A stretch of 64,000 bases of DNA from Isoetes taiwanensis (GCA_021234155.1 JAJEKV010000032.1:8526736-8590735), one strand, 5' to 3'. Counted from the stretch's first letter, positions 34,831 through 46,226 are shown. Notes: generated by a model not told the origin, from the letters alone. Made by a program: numbers and translations.

Positions 34831-37179
34831 AGCTAGGGCTAGGTTAAGTTAACAAGAACCTGATGATTCCCTTCACACCCGCAAGCTAGTTAAAAAAAAA
34901 AAAGGCTAGGCTAACTTTAATGTAGTACTAATTACACTCAAAGCCGCTGGTAAAAAAAATAACTTTAACTAATTAATCCAAATTATTTCAACATGTCTAG
35001 TTAAGTTAGCCAAAGGCATAAAAATTATATGTACAATTAACTAAACTTAAAGTGACCTCTATAGTGCAAAATTTCTAATTTAGTTAATTTTAGTTAATTT
35101 TGCTAACTAATCCTAACAAGGTGCTAAGATAAGTTTAGGTAGTGTTTTTGGTTAAAAAGCTAACTAAAAATTTGGGACTATCCGGGCTAACCAATTAACT
35201 AGTAATACTTAATGTAAATTCGACCGCGGGTCCTAACACCCTAATCTAACCTATTTAGTTTTTCTTGTTTCTTCTTCTTTTTCTCGCTTTTGGGGCGGGG
35301 GTCGGATAAGGTATTAGTCGCCATATAAAGTGTTATAAGTAATGATTATATGGTCTCAGATACATGTTTGATATTGTCGCGACATGCTGCATTTACTTTG
35401 TGCATGCTTGGCTTTCTTGTATTCATTATTTTGTTTTGTTTGTAGGCATAAAAAAATGGCCCCAAGAAGGACAAGAGATGCTTAGTGAAATTAGGGCTTA
35501 TCCTCATCAATCAAATATGCATGCATCGAATTCTCGAACGACATATGCAAACCGATGATCGAATTAACCGCTTTGTAGCATCGCTTGAGAAAGAATGTCG
35601 GTCCGAACAGGGAGGTGGCCGCAGCATGAGTCCGAGTTGGAAGATGCGACAGAAAGAACTTAAAGTCTTGGGCTCTGCAACTCGGTTTAATTGAGGATGC
35701 TACTTAAAGCATAAAGTGCCACTTATGAGCCCCCATAACAGGCATAATGGACGATGGGCTATTCGTATTAAGTGCAAAGGTTCGGACGAAAAGGTCACAA
35801 GATAGCCGCGAGCGCCTCAATGATGAGCGTGAAGAGCGATAGTCTATCCATGGTGGGAGCCTCTATTGGTGCAGGGCTAGATTATCATTACATGCCTGGG
35901 CGATAAATGTCAGATTTATTACACGCGATTCCTCGCGGATGCCGCTGGAGTTGGAAAGTGCATTGGTAGTAAACAAGACCGCCAAATATACCAAATCCGC
36001 ATCTTGGGAACCATGTACTTTAATCAAGATGGATTATTATACCGGTATTGTGTGGAGAGGCCAAGATAGAGCCGCATCATGAAGTTGTTGGCTGGACAAG
36101 TATATCCGCTTCAAGAGCCTAAGTCCAAGATTGCCGCCACCTTTGACTTGCCCCCCAGGTCTTTGTGGAGATGAGCCACGTGGACCAATGGTAGTCCCCG
36201 CCATTCATGAATGGAGGAACCTTTGCGTAATTATTTTGACCATCTTCCGAGCCAATTCTCTCTTCTTATAGGAGATGGTCAAATGTACGCATAGTGCTCC
36301 AAGAAGCGCTGATATGAAGATAAGCGCGGAGTGGAAAGCCAAAATGAGACTGCGGTATAAGTATCGCCCTGCAATGTTTATCGCTTCCTTGCAGTAAGGA
36401 GTCTATGCCATCCACGCTTCCGTGTTGGACACATTAATAAAGCTCAATTGCAAAAGTCAAACTCATTTTGATGACTCCCCTTACAAAATGTGTGGGTGGC
36501 TATTGGTGATTGGGACACGCCCTCCTGCTTTTTTGCAAGGAGCCAATGCCCAAATTGAAGAGCCGCTATACACTACAAGATGGAATCCGCGCGATATCCT
36601 GGTGGGAGAAGAGTTTTACATCATCAGATGACCAAGCATCATGGGGCATGAGATGTTCCACATATATTCCCGGCTACATTTACGTAGATGCTCCTGATTT
36701 GTCCGTGCAATTTATGGGTCAGGTGTGTTGAGATAAACCTTTAACCTAATCGACACTTCTATTACTGGACATCATCCAACATATGAAGGTCCAAATGATG
36801 ATGGATAGAGAGCTGGTGCACATGGACGCTTCCATCTATTGCTCCTCGCTGGCCGTCGATGTGTTCAAACAAAGTTGTGGCTTTCTTCCGATATAGTTGT
36901 GAGAGAGAGATTCCATACATGAAGTGTGGTGATCCACTGAGATGGCTAAGCTAATGCTAAATGTTTGCAAGAAGTGATTACTATAATTTTGTCTTCCTAT
37001 TTGAGGCTTGTTGCAAACTAATAAATGTTTTTAGTCAAAATTACTAATGAAAAAAAAAGTAATTTATTAATCAAAAAATTATTATTAATGGTAAATAAAT
37101 TCATTAATCATAACCGTAGATAAAGTGTCGCCATAGACGCCAAACCCCAGAAGTTTTGTGTGCTACATCACCAAAACCC
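34831..37179. other. CACTA interior, no recognised gene
   Basis: 34,840-35,230 is AT-rich with repeated TTAACTA/TAGTTAA words. From 35,360 to 36,730 there are several short frames on the + strand (for example 36,422-36,631) separated by stops. They have a protein-like composition and could be remains of a second CACTA gene, but I recognise no domain. The rest is AT-rich spacer. Confidence 0.4.
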
Positions 37180-37183
37180 TAGA

Positions 37184-37504
37184 GGGTGAAAGCATGTTAG
37201 GGGTACCATCTAAAAGTACCTATTTAGGTAGTACAAAACTACTCAGAAAAGTACCTGACTGGTAATCGAATTTGCAAAATGCCAACAATAAACAATAAGT
37301 TTGAAAGTTAATTCATTTATTTTAGTCATTAGTAGTATTGTTATCCCTCTAGTACCATAGATTGACATGTTATTTAATCTCAATCAAAAAAAAAAATTTC
37401 CATTGATTTTAATGGAAAGAAAAAACGTAGTACCGCTTTAAAAGTACCCGTAGGTACTCCTTTGAGGGTTCCAAAAGTGGTACACCGGTGAGAAGCTTTT
37501 ACCC
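37184..37504. mobile_element. MITE-like element, 321 bp, TAGA-flanked
   Basis: The left end GGGTGAAAGC and right end GCTTTTACCC are inverted repeats with one mismatch, and looser inverted similarity continues inwards (GGGGTACCA against TGGTACACC, AAAGTACC against GGTACTTT-like words). TAGA is present on both sides (37,180-37,183 and 37,505-37,508) as a likely target duplication. It has no coding capacity. The superfamily is not clear from the ends. Confidence 0.65.
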
Positions 37505-37517
37505 TAGATTGTACAAT

Positions 37518-37632
37518 CTAGGGTTTGATGATGTGGCACACGCTAGCTAGGGTTTGATGACATGGCACTACTATGATGGTAATAGAGGTCGCTGACGCGG
37601 ACACAACCTAGGGTTTGATGATGTGCCACACT
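37518..37632. repeat. Three copies of a CTAGGGTTTGATGA motif
   Basis: CTAGGGTTTGATGAtgTGgCAC recurs at about 37,518, 37,548 and 37,607 with small changes. The first copy abuts a perfect 22-bp palindrome at 37,502-37,523 built on CCCTAGATTGT and its complement, which overlaps the right edge of the MITE. Confidence 0.6.
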
Positions 37633-40260
37633 TAACGATAATTTTAAGGATGTGGCACTAAAAATGCTAATGGATAATTTAGGTTCTGCATGATGATACA
37701 TGGCCCCGATAATATGGCAACCTAGAGTTCGATATGCACCCCACATACATATATACGAGATACTTTCTAATAATATAAACAGAAGATAAGAATATAAATT
37801 TAGGTATTTATTCAAAGACACTTTGTTCGTGTTTTCCTTCGGGCTAATTCTCAAGTATGTTCAAATTACTTTCATATATAGTCATATGGCGAGAGGCTCA
37901 ATTTTAGCTGTTTTCCTCATTGTGGTCTCTTCTCGCTGATGCAATATTCTTTAATATTGCCTTCCTCCTCACGGGCCAAGACTACCAAGACGGCAAGTAG
38001 TTCCCACCGTCCCACCGAACCATCATTCTATTATTGCAACCAATATCATTCATGGTTATCAAATGTTTTCCAATAATTTCTTTTGATCTAGGTGTGCTCT
38101 TTTTCTCGGGCGATGAATAGAGGTTCCAATCGCATCATCTGAGAATGAGCAAGACGAAGGTATTTCGGTATAGTTTTTATTATAATGCCAATTCTAATTA
38201 GGTATGTGAGCTGGCATGGAGTTTTAATTTGTTGTGTAGGAGGAAAGGACTGAAGTTTATGAAAATAGAGGAGGACTCCACGAGGTAGGGGCAAGCACCG
38301 TGTCGATGGTCCTCCAAGACTAACCCTCCACTCATCACTACACCGCCAGGTTTGATTATTAAGATAGCTTTTATAAAAAATAATAAATAAATGAAAATAA
38401 AAAATAATAAATGCATGATATTTTATGCTTCAAGTAGCCTCCTCCGCCGCCCCGGCCCGCAAACATGTCTCCCGGGCCGAGAGACCGCCCAACAAAGATA
38501 TTTTGCCTCTTTGACACCAACGCCGCCAGGGCAAATTCTCCCCGCCTATTCCCCAACCATTATGTTGGATTATCGGCCTCCACGCTCGCCGGTGAAGTAC
38601 GGAGAATGCTAGACGATATGGACTCCTCGCTCTAGGCAAGAGATCGAACGTATTTTCAATGCAAAGGAACTTGAGGAAGATTTCAACAAAATATATATCC
38701 ACTCACGTACTCAAACATTTCTTTAAGGTAAGTACGTTAAAGATGCTCATTCTCATTACTTCCCGTGTCAAGAAGTAAGTGGAGCAACAGACTTCACAAC
38801 CTTCAAGATCGCTACTTATCATCACAGGTTCTGATCCGAAGAACATGGTCGCCACCGACTTGAGAGGTAAGATCCCGACGACGCCCACGCGGTCAATCGG
38901 AAGAAGAGCGCCCATTTCGCTTTTGTTTAGACACACGAAGTCTCGCTGGGTGATTTGGCCCCTCAATATAACCCTCACTCATCATATTAATAATAATTTT
39001 TGATGTAAGTTATGTGAATGGTTATTTAAGATATCAACCTTAAATATTAGTACTTTGTCATCTAAATTTGTTGTTTTGTTCATTCTCTTCACTTAGAATA
39101 CATTGCAAGTGCCCAAAGGTTCTTAATCGGGATCTGATATGTATATTGATTCGGTGACATAAACACGCTTTATATACCCACCATTTATGCTTCAGTGGAC
39201 GCTTCCTAAGAAGGATGATGAGGGAAGTGTCTTTATACTACTAATCGAGGGACGCCAAGGCTCGGGCCATAGCCTTCGCTTATGGCCTCCCCGCTGCAGG
39301 GGAGGCCCCGGCGCCATGACCAACGCCAAATAGAGCGCCAAAATAAAATGAAACGAAGTTTCCCGCAGATAGAAAAAGCAAAGGCGCGAACCGAAGAAGC
39401 TCACTCGATGATGGGCGAAAGCTTATACTCTAAAAGGAGGTACATGACCTAGTCATAGTCTTGTTTTATTATTTTGATATGGCGCTGATCTATCGATTAT
39501 GTCAAAGGCACCATGGTCAAGGAACCGGGCGTACTTGCGAAAAAGAAGGGAGGCGACATCAAAAGTCCTTAAACCACTTTAATCTCCACAAGGAAGATAT
39601 CAAGGTATTTATTTTTGTCATTCGCCACTTTAACTTCAGGATAATGTTGTGTGCCTTTGCAATCGCATTGCATTCGAACGCGCAGTAAAGGATCCGCTGC
39701 AGTTAAACATATATTCTGGACCTAATGTAAAGCAACTAAAAGTGATCGAAAAGGCGCTCCTTTACTTGGCTCCGGCCGAAAAGGGTTTTTCCATAGATTC
39801 GTATGGTTTAGTTCACATTAATTTTAATAAGAACTTTAAATGTCACTAGCTAATACTCATATATTGTCATAGGAACATCTATACGCGTTTCTCTCAACAA
39901 GCAAAGGTACAAGTAGCCACTTTAACGCGGAGTCAAGTGACCAGACACCGCCATAATGACGAGGGAACTCTCCCACTACGGAATGCGTAAGTGCGTTGTA
40001 GAAAATTATTATAATTCTATGAACTACATTAACGCCATATTCTTTTGGTTTTTATAGGAAGCAAGTATATATGAATGAAGGTCTAGAGCATGACATAAGG
40101 CTCGGGCACGGGCGAGGGATCTGCAAACGCCGATGGAGAGCCATCCAATCGCAACCGCATCGCGGCGGCCTCTAACTAACTACGTCTGGGATGACTACTC
40201 CAATCGAATCCGAGAGAGAGTAGCTCTAGGCTAAAAGGGTGGATACTCCTCTTAACGAAG
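37633..40260. other. CACTA interior, no recognised gene
   Basis: Only short frames, none with a recognisable motif. A local GC-rich patch with small inverted repeats lies at about 39,240-39,320 (CTTATGGCCTCCCC near GGGGAGGCC). The sequence is otherwise unremarkable decayed DNA. Confidence 0.4.
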
Positions 40261-40262
40261 TC

Positions 40263-40440
40263 TTTGTGATTATTTAAAAATATAAATACAATTCACTTTT
40301 TGTGATTATTTAAAAAATATAAATATAAAAATAATTTTGTGACTATTTAAAATATGAATATAAAAACACTTTTGTGATTATTTAAAAATATTTTTATATA
40401 AATATATTTTTTATTTTTTTTTTATTTTTTTTATTTTTTT
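40263..40440. repeat. AT-rich minisatellite
   Basis: About four units of TTTTGTGATTATTTAAAAATATAAAT-like sequence, spaced about 35 bases, followed by a T-rich tract. It marks the inner border of the right CACTA subterminal region. Confidence 0.7.
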
Positions 40441-40934
40441 CCCCTTCACGTCGCATGCGACGTATCCACGTGGCTTTTTTTTTGCCACGTGGCTTTTTTA
40501 TATAAATATTTTTTTTTATTTTTTTTTTTTTTTCCCTTCACGTCGCATGCGACGTATCCACGTGGCTTTTTTTTTTTGCTACGTGGCTTTTCTACACGTG
40601 GATTTTCGAATTTTCCATCGGTGAACCGTTCCACGGTCACGCCGCATGCGACGATACACGCGGGCTTTCACGGCACGACGCGGGATTTTGGGTGATGTTC
40701 CACGTGCATATTCCACGCGTATATTTCACGCGGTGACGCCATGCGACGTCCATACGACGTCTGCGTCACGTCTGCGCGACGTCTGCGCGACGCCGGCGCC
40801 GTCGCATGATGCGACGACGTCGCATGCGACGAAAAGAACGACGCCGCGCGACGCCCAGCGACGCCCGAAGACGTCGCGCAGACGTCGCGCAGACGTCGCT
40901 ATTGATGTCGCTAAATGGCCTTTTTCTTGTTGTG
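40441..40934. repeat. Right CACTA subterminal array and terminus
   Basis: Contains two copies of a CACGTCGCATGCGACGTATC block followed by CACGTGGCTTTTTT units (40,447-40,590), then a dense run of GACGTCGC, CGCATGCGACG and GCGCGACGTC words, and finally the terminus TTTTTCTTGTTGTG at 40,934. The GCATGC-centred palindromes are CpG-rich. This mirrors the left array. Confidence 0.75.
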
Positions 40935-40937
40935 AAG
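40935..40937. other. Right target-site duplication (AAG) of the CACTA element
   Basis: AAG follows the TGTTGTG terminus directly and equals the AAG at 8,460-8,462. Confidence 0.75.
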
Positions 40938-41358
40938 CCCGCTTGAAGTTACTATGCAATTGCAAGAAATGAAGACCACAAGGCCAGAGAGGAAAACCTA
41001 CCCTCCTTGTGCACATTGTTTTAGGGACACTCACTCTTCAGATTATTGTTGGTACATGCCTTGTACTAAATGTGGTAAGAGGGGACATTTTGGTAAGGAA
41101 TGCCCATTTTGTGCTTTCTACAAATCCATTGGCCATTATGAAGACATGTGTAGTGTGAAGGAGTATTTTGCAAGACAGGAAGCGTCAACAAAATCTGATT
41201 CAAACACATCAAACAACCCTACTTTAGACTCAAAGCCTTCTTCAACAGTAAGGTTTGTTACTGATCCAGTGATGTCAATTAGGTTTATGCAGGAATCAGA
41301 AGAGCAGGAGGAGATTATGCCAGTACATACTAGAGCTATGCAGAACACAAGGGAATAG
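40938..41358 (+). pseudogene. gag: Gypsy gag C-terminus with three zinc knuckles
   Basis: The frame continues from the split gag; the first ATG in this half is at 40,954. Counted from there, two CX2CX4HX4C knuckles are intact (residues 19-32 and 37-50). A third at 53-66 has Tyr instead of the second Cys. Such knuckles bind the element's RNA in nucleocapsid. The frame stops at a TAG (41,356-41,358) and resumes in the same phase, so gag and protease were probably one polyprotein or separated by a read-through stop. The CACTA insertion lies 16 bases upstream of the ATG, so most of gag is elsewhere (7.6-8.5 kb). Confidence 0.85.
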
Positions 41359-42780
41359 GGAGTTGTTCAAGGGAGGATGGAACCAAAAATACTAAAAGAA
41401 AAACAAAGGGAAGACAATCAGGCTATACCTATTCTTCCTCACCAAAGATATGTAAGGAAAGAAAGGGAGGTAGATGAATTTGATTCATTGATGAAGAATG
41501 CAAAGGTTAGTGTAGACTTGTTTACTTTAAGAATTGCACCATCCTATAGGGAAAAAGTCTCAAGTCTAACCAAGGAAGATCATGTGAATTTGACACAAGA
41601 AGAACATGTGGCTTTTACAAACCATATCAATGAACAAATGCTGGTACAAAATGAATATGATCCAGGAGCTTTTACTTGTGCTGCAAAACTTGGCAAGCAA
41701 ACTTTATCCAAGGTATTGCTAGATGGAGGGTCTCCTTTGAATGTCATGCCTCATCACATAATGAAGTATTGTGGTTTAGAAATAGATAAAAAAGCACCCA
41801 TGGTACTTAAGTCCTTTTCCAACTCGAGAATCAATCCCATAGGCATCTTAAGTAACGTATTAATTGATGTGGAGGGCATTATTGTTGCTGCTAACTTTGT
41901 TGTGGTAGCTTTTGAAGGAGTGGATGATAAAACAGATATATATGATTTACTCTTAGGCAGGAGATGGCTTTCTACAGTGGATACAAGACCTATTTGGTCC
42001 AAGGGAGAATGTACCATATCAGATGGCAAGAAAACTGTAACCTTGCTTAACAAGCTGGGAGAATTTGAATCCTTAAACTTTATTGAAGAGGACATGCTTG
42101 CATCAAATCTTTTTGGTGAATATGAGTTGTCTCTTGCTGTTTCCAACATAAGGACAGAGGCATTGACCAAGGTTAGCATCCCTTCACAAGAAAATTTTGC
42201 TTTCTTATGGTTTGATGGTGGTATATCCAAAAAGTTAAATATAGCCTCTTCTGCTGCTATCTTGAAAACCAAAGAAAATAAGTTGCTGGCTAAGGTAGGA
42301 AGGATTTATCCTAATACTACCTCGAATATGGCAGAGTATAAAGCCATTATAGTAGGTCTTCAAGAAGCCAAACATATTGGCATAACTGACATAGTGATAT
42401 TTGGTGATTCCCAATTAGTTTGCAGGCAAATTTTAGGGGAATATCAGGCCAAACAAGAAGATATGATAGCCCTCAGGGATCAAGATCAAGCATTGACAGA
42501 GCTCACTGGTTTCAACAGCTGGGAACTCAACCATGTTGCAAGGGATCTCAATAGTGAAGCAGATGCTCTTTGCAAAAGTGTGCTTCTTGAGCACTTAGCA
42601 GAGGGAGCAATAAAAGAAGATGAATTAGAAGAAGAGGACTTGAAGCAGTTACATCCTATTCTGGTAATCAATGCAAGTGAAGAAAAAAAGGTGAGTGAAG
42701 TAAAAATAGTAAAAGAAGGCCAAGAAAGAATTTTGTATCTTGGAGATCTATTCAGGAAAGAAGATGAAAATCAGGTAACA
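41359..42780 (+). pseudogene. pol: Gypsy protease plus extra RNase H-like domain
   Basis: This is in the same frame as the upstream gag; residues are counted from the ATG at 41,377. A retropepsin-type site LLDGGSPLNVM has its Asp at residue 116, with flap and LLLGRRWL segment following. Unusually, an RNase H-like domain follows the protease: FLWFDGG (Asp280), MAEYKAI (Glu320), FGDSQLV (Asp344) and LNSEADAL (Asp396), giving a complete DEDD set. The single-domain layout resembles the cellular/archaeal-type RNase H reported as an added domain in some plant gypsy elements. It precedes the reverse transcriptase here. The frame ends at 42,789, just after a one-base shift relative to the RT frame. 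Confidence 0.85.
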
Positions 42781-43836
42781 ACTCTTTGATGAATGGAAGG
42801 ATGTTTTTGATTGGGATTATAAAGAACTGATAGGAGTGGATAGAAAAATCTATGAGTTTGAAATTAGGATCAAAGAAAATGAGAAGCCTGTTATGCAGAA
42901 ACTAAGAAGAATAAATGTTGCACTTCTGGAATTAATAAAAGAAGAGTTGTACAGAATGAAAGATGCTGGGGTCATAACAGAAATAATAAACCCTGAATGG
43001 TTGTCATGTATTGTACCAGTTGAGAAAAAGAACAAAGCAATAAGGATATGCATAGATTATAGAGATCTAAATAAGGCTACTATTAAGGATTGCTATCCCT
43101 TACCCTTCCTGGAACAGGTTCTACATGCTGTGGCAGGTAAGGAAATATACTCCTTCCTAGATGGATTCTCAGGTTTTAACCAAATCAACATCAAAGAAGA
43201 GGATCAGCCTAAGATAGCATTCATCACACCTTGGGGAACATTTGCCATGAAAAGGATGCCCTTTGGCCTTATGAATGCTCCAGCTACATTCCAAAGAGCC
43301 ATGGATGCTATATTTAAAGAAATGCCATCATATTTGTTCAGGATTTTTTTGGATGATTTATGCTTAGGTACTTCATTTAATAAACACTTGGACTACTTGA
43401 CTAAACTCTTTGCTATGTGCAGGAAGGGGGAGTAAGTTTGAATCCTAAGAAATGTATGTTTCTATGTTCAAAAGGAGATTTGTTGGGGCATGAGATATCC
43501 ACCAAGGGCATTCAAGTGGCTGAAAGCAAGATAGAAGCACTAAAGAAACTCACTCCACCAAAGACTATCAAACAGGTGAAAAGTTTCTTAGGTATGACAA
43601 GTTTTCTCAGAATGTATGTACCACATTTTCCCCATACAGTTAGCCCTATTACAAATCTGACAAAAATAGGGAAATTTACAAAGCAAGAGAGTAAGCACAT
43701 TCGGGTTGAGTGGACTGGACCTTGTCAAGAGGCATTTGACAAAATAATTCAAGCTATCTGTGAGTCCACCTTGTTAAAACCTCCGCATTCTATGAAATCT
43801 TTCCAAGCTTACATCAAGATAACAAAAAAGCTATAG
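42781..43836 (+). pseudogene. pol: Gypsy reverse transcriptase, one internal frameshift
   Basis: FDEWKDVFDWDYKEL (about 42,787) leads into typical RT blocks: AGVITEI, PVEKKNKAIRICIDYRDLNKA, DCYPLPFLEQVL, FLDGFSGFNQI, AFITPWGTFAMKRMPFGLMNAPATFQRAM and the catalytic FLDD (about 43,347-43,358; FLDD in place of YxDD). A one-base change in a GGGGG run near 43,430 shifts the frame; thumb and connection sequences (SLNPKKCMFL, LGHEISTKGIQV, VKSFLGMTSFLRMYV) continue in the next frame to 43,836. All catalytic aspartates are kept, so inactivation is by frame breaks. Confidence 0.9.
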
Positions 43837-44260
43837 GGTAGCTCATACAAAGCAATATGGTTATCATGTTTGCTAGTAAAGTTTGGTCGATACGGTTAGA
43901 TATTCTAAGCTTGAAAAAGAGTGCAAAACCCCTTATATTCCTCATAGATAGACAAGGTCACCTTTTTCCGTAATAGTGAGATACAAGTTTTAATGAGACA
44001 AAAATCCTATGACTTTGCTTTTGCTAAAAACAACACAAAGTCAAAATCTACAAAATGGGCATGCAAAGTTCAGACCTATAATATTAATGTAAAGGTGATC
44101 AAAACCATTGATGACCCCATTGCATACCTCCCTTTACATTTTCTTTGAACATGAGGACCAAGATGGTTTGGAAGAAGATGAAATTGACAGTGAAACTAAC
44201 TTACTGATTTCTTGTGTAGAAGAAACAGATTAGCAGGAGGAAATAAAGAGGTACCTAGAA
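43837..44260 (+). pseudogene. Degraded gypsy RNase H and linker
   Basis: Between the RT and the integrase, fragments of the usual gypsy RNase H survive in shifting frames: a YSKLEKECKT piece near 43,905 and KSTKWACKVQTYNINVKVI near 44,040-44,095. No catalytic set can be read. So the element had, or inherited, both this conventional RNase H and the well-preserved extra domain upstream of RT. Confidence 0.65.
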
Positions 44261-45498
44261 TTTGGTGAAAAACCTAAAGGCCCGAGCACTAGCCAACAGA
44301 GAAGGTTCCAGGAGAAATGCAGTAAATTTAGACTCATTAACAATGTTCTATGTAATCGATAAAGAAGGAGTATTGATGAGGTGTGTCACAAGGAGGAAGC
44401 AAAATTGGTTATTGAAGCGTGTCACGATGGGATATGTGGGGGACATTATGCAGCAGATACTACAGGCAAGAAGATTTGAAGGTCTAGATACTACTGGCCC
44501 TCTTTGTTTAAAGATTGTTATAACATGATCAAAAGTTGCCACAAGTGTCAAATATTTGGCAAAGGATCCCCCAGCAGCCCCTCATTTATTACATCCCCGT
44601 GACCATTTCAAGTCCGGGTTTACACTTTATTGGCCCTATAGATCCATCTTCATCCGCCAACATGAATATGTGCTTGTTGCAAATGACTACTTCACAAAAT
44701 GGGCTGAAGCAATGCCACTGTGCAAAGTTAATGCTATGACCACATCTAGATTTCTCATGAAAAACATATGTGCCAGTTTGGTATCCCTTTTAAGTTAATA
44801 TCCGATAGAGACAAACCACCATCAATGAAGTCATTGCCACGCTATTAGCCACACTAAAGATCAAACATGTTAAGAGTTCTCGCTTATTATCCCCAAGGCA
44901 ATGGCCAAGCCGAATCCACAAACAAAGTCCTCAAATCAATTCTCAAGAAAAGACCATAAGCATGTCCAAAAGAGATTGGCATGTTAAACTTCATGATGCA
45001 TTATGGGCTTATAGAACCACTATTAAAACAGCTACCAAGCATACACCTTTCAGTTTGGTTTATGGCATAGAATCCATTGTGCCAATAGAGCTTGAGCTGC
45101 CATCCTTGAGATTGGCACACAAAATAAATATGGAAATGGAGGAAGCCCTCAAAGATAGGTTTGTCAGATTGATGCAGCTAGAGGAACACAGGATTGAGGC
45201 TGAGAATGCAATGCTATTGAAGAAAAGTAAGGATATAGCTGTCTTTAAAGCAGCTCACAAATTGCAAGGTACTCTAAAGAATGGTGAGTTGGTGTTAAAA
45301 TGGAACAAGGCAAGGGAAAAAGTGGCAGGCAAATTTGAAAATCTTTGGAAAGGACCCTTTGAGGTGATTGGTGTAGCAGGCAAAGATTCCTATTGGCTAA
45401 GGTCACTGATTGATGGAAATGAGCTGCTTAATCCTATTAACATTTTGCATCTGAAAAGGTATTGGCAACAACATGTTGCCCTGTTTCTCTTTGAATAA
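44225..45498 (+). pseudogene. pol: Gypsy integrase, frameshifted, GPY/F-like end
   Basis: The zinc-binding N-terminal domain reads ACHDGICGGHYAADTTGKK, then YYWPSLFKDCYNMIKSCHKCQ, with a stop between (about 44,415-44,545). In the catalytic core the first acidic position of the canonical DFIGP motif reads HFIGPIDPSS, so Asp is replaced by His. YVLVANDYFTKWAEAMPL, ISDRDKPPS (second Asp) and AYYPQGNGQAESTNKVLKS (Glu) remain in other frames. An open 178-codon frame from 44,962 carries the C-terminal part, from WHVKLHDALWAYRTT to KFENLWKGPFEVIGV and NILHLKRYW, a GPY/F module without a chromodomain. Confidence 0.85.
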
Positions 45499-45516
45499 GT
45501 TGAAATTGTGCTCAAT

Positions 45517-45593
45517 AAGTAGGTTACAGTAGATTTTGAGTTTTAACTAATTTTTAATGCAGTAAGTAGGTTACAGTAGGTTTTGAGTTTTAA
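45517..45593. repeat. 30-bp direct repeat pair after integrase
   Basis: AAGTAGGTTACAGTAg[A/G]TTTTGAGTTTTAA occurs at 45,517-45,546 and 45,564-45,593. It lies in the 3' untranslated part of the gypsy element. Confidence 0.75.
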
Positions 45594-45716
45594 ATTGTTA
45601 ACTTTGTATTTGCTTTATCGATTTGATTCAGTGATTCACTAAGAGGTCTAAAAGTTGCAGGTAGATGCAGGAAATCTCAGGGGACAATATTGCAATGCTA
45701 ATAAGTACTTGGTTCC

Positions 45717-46130
45717 ATGCAGATGCACCATCAAGTCCATCCTCATTCTTCACAAGTTGGCTATTTTCATTCAGACCTGCACTCTTTCACACCATTCAAA
45801 ATTCCTAAGGTTGCCTATCACCTTCACATAAAAAGGCAACTTAATGAGAGCTCAAGTGCTCCTAATGTTTCATTTGTCATGCAGGTGCATCAACAATTCC
45901 ATCTCCACCCTTCATTTGTTGACCATATCCACACAAACCTGCACTCTTTCACACCATCCAAAATTCCTAAGGTTGCCTATCATCTTCACATCAAAAGGCA
46001 ATTTGATGAGAGCTCAAGTGCTTCTAATGATTCATTTGTCATGCAGTGCATCAAAGAATTCCATCTCCTCCCTTCATTTGTTGACCATATCCACACAAAC
46101 TTGCTCTATTTTTCATTTCCAAATTCCTGA
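45717..46130 (+). repeat. 162-bp tandem repeats forming an open 137-codon frame
   Basis: Between integrase and the 3' LTR, about 2.5 copies of a 162-base unit occur (for example CATTTGTCATGCAG at 45,871 and 46,033). Because 162 is a multiple of three, one frame stays open across all copies and gives a 54-residue repeat including FVDHIHTNLHSFTP, KIPKVAYHLHIKRQ and ESSSASNDSFVMQ. The composition is His/Ser-rich with no known domain. Plant gypsy elements often carry non-coding tandem repeats here, so coding status is uncertain; the frame ends in the third partial copy. Confidence 0.7.
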
Positions 46131-46226
46131 AGGTTGCCTATCACCTTTCCAAACAAGGCAACTCACTTAAATGATTGCACTCGAGTCCAGAAGAATTGGC
46201 AGACCAGTCTGTTTCTTTTTTTAGCA

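Larger units (their letters stand above)
8463..40934 (+). mobile_element. CACTA (En/Spm) DNA transposon, 32.5 kb, inserted in the gypsy gag
   Basis: The left end reads CACAACAGAGAATGG and then TTTAGCGGCG; the reverse complement of the right end reads CACAACAAGAAAAAGGCC, then TTTAGCGAC. Both match the plant CACTA terminus (CACTACAAGAAAA followed by TTAGCGAC) apart from T-to-A or similar decay in the first bases. The ends are flanked by AAG duplications. CpG-rich subterminal arrays lie just inside each end, and a decayed TNP2-type transposase gene lies at about 13.9-17.3 kb in + orientation. The great length is due mainly to the nested satellite-bearing unit at 18.2-33.3 kb. The element is inactive as read. 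Confidence 0.85.

Noticed and set aside
45800-46100. CRISPR-like regular repeats
   Set aside because: The 162-bp units are contiguous tandem repeats without unique spacers, in a plant retrotransposon.
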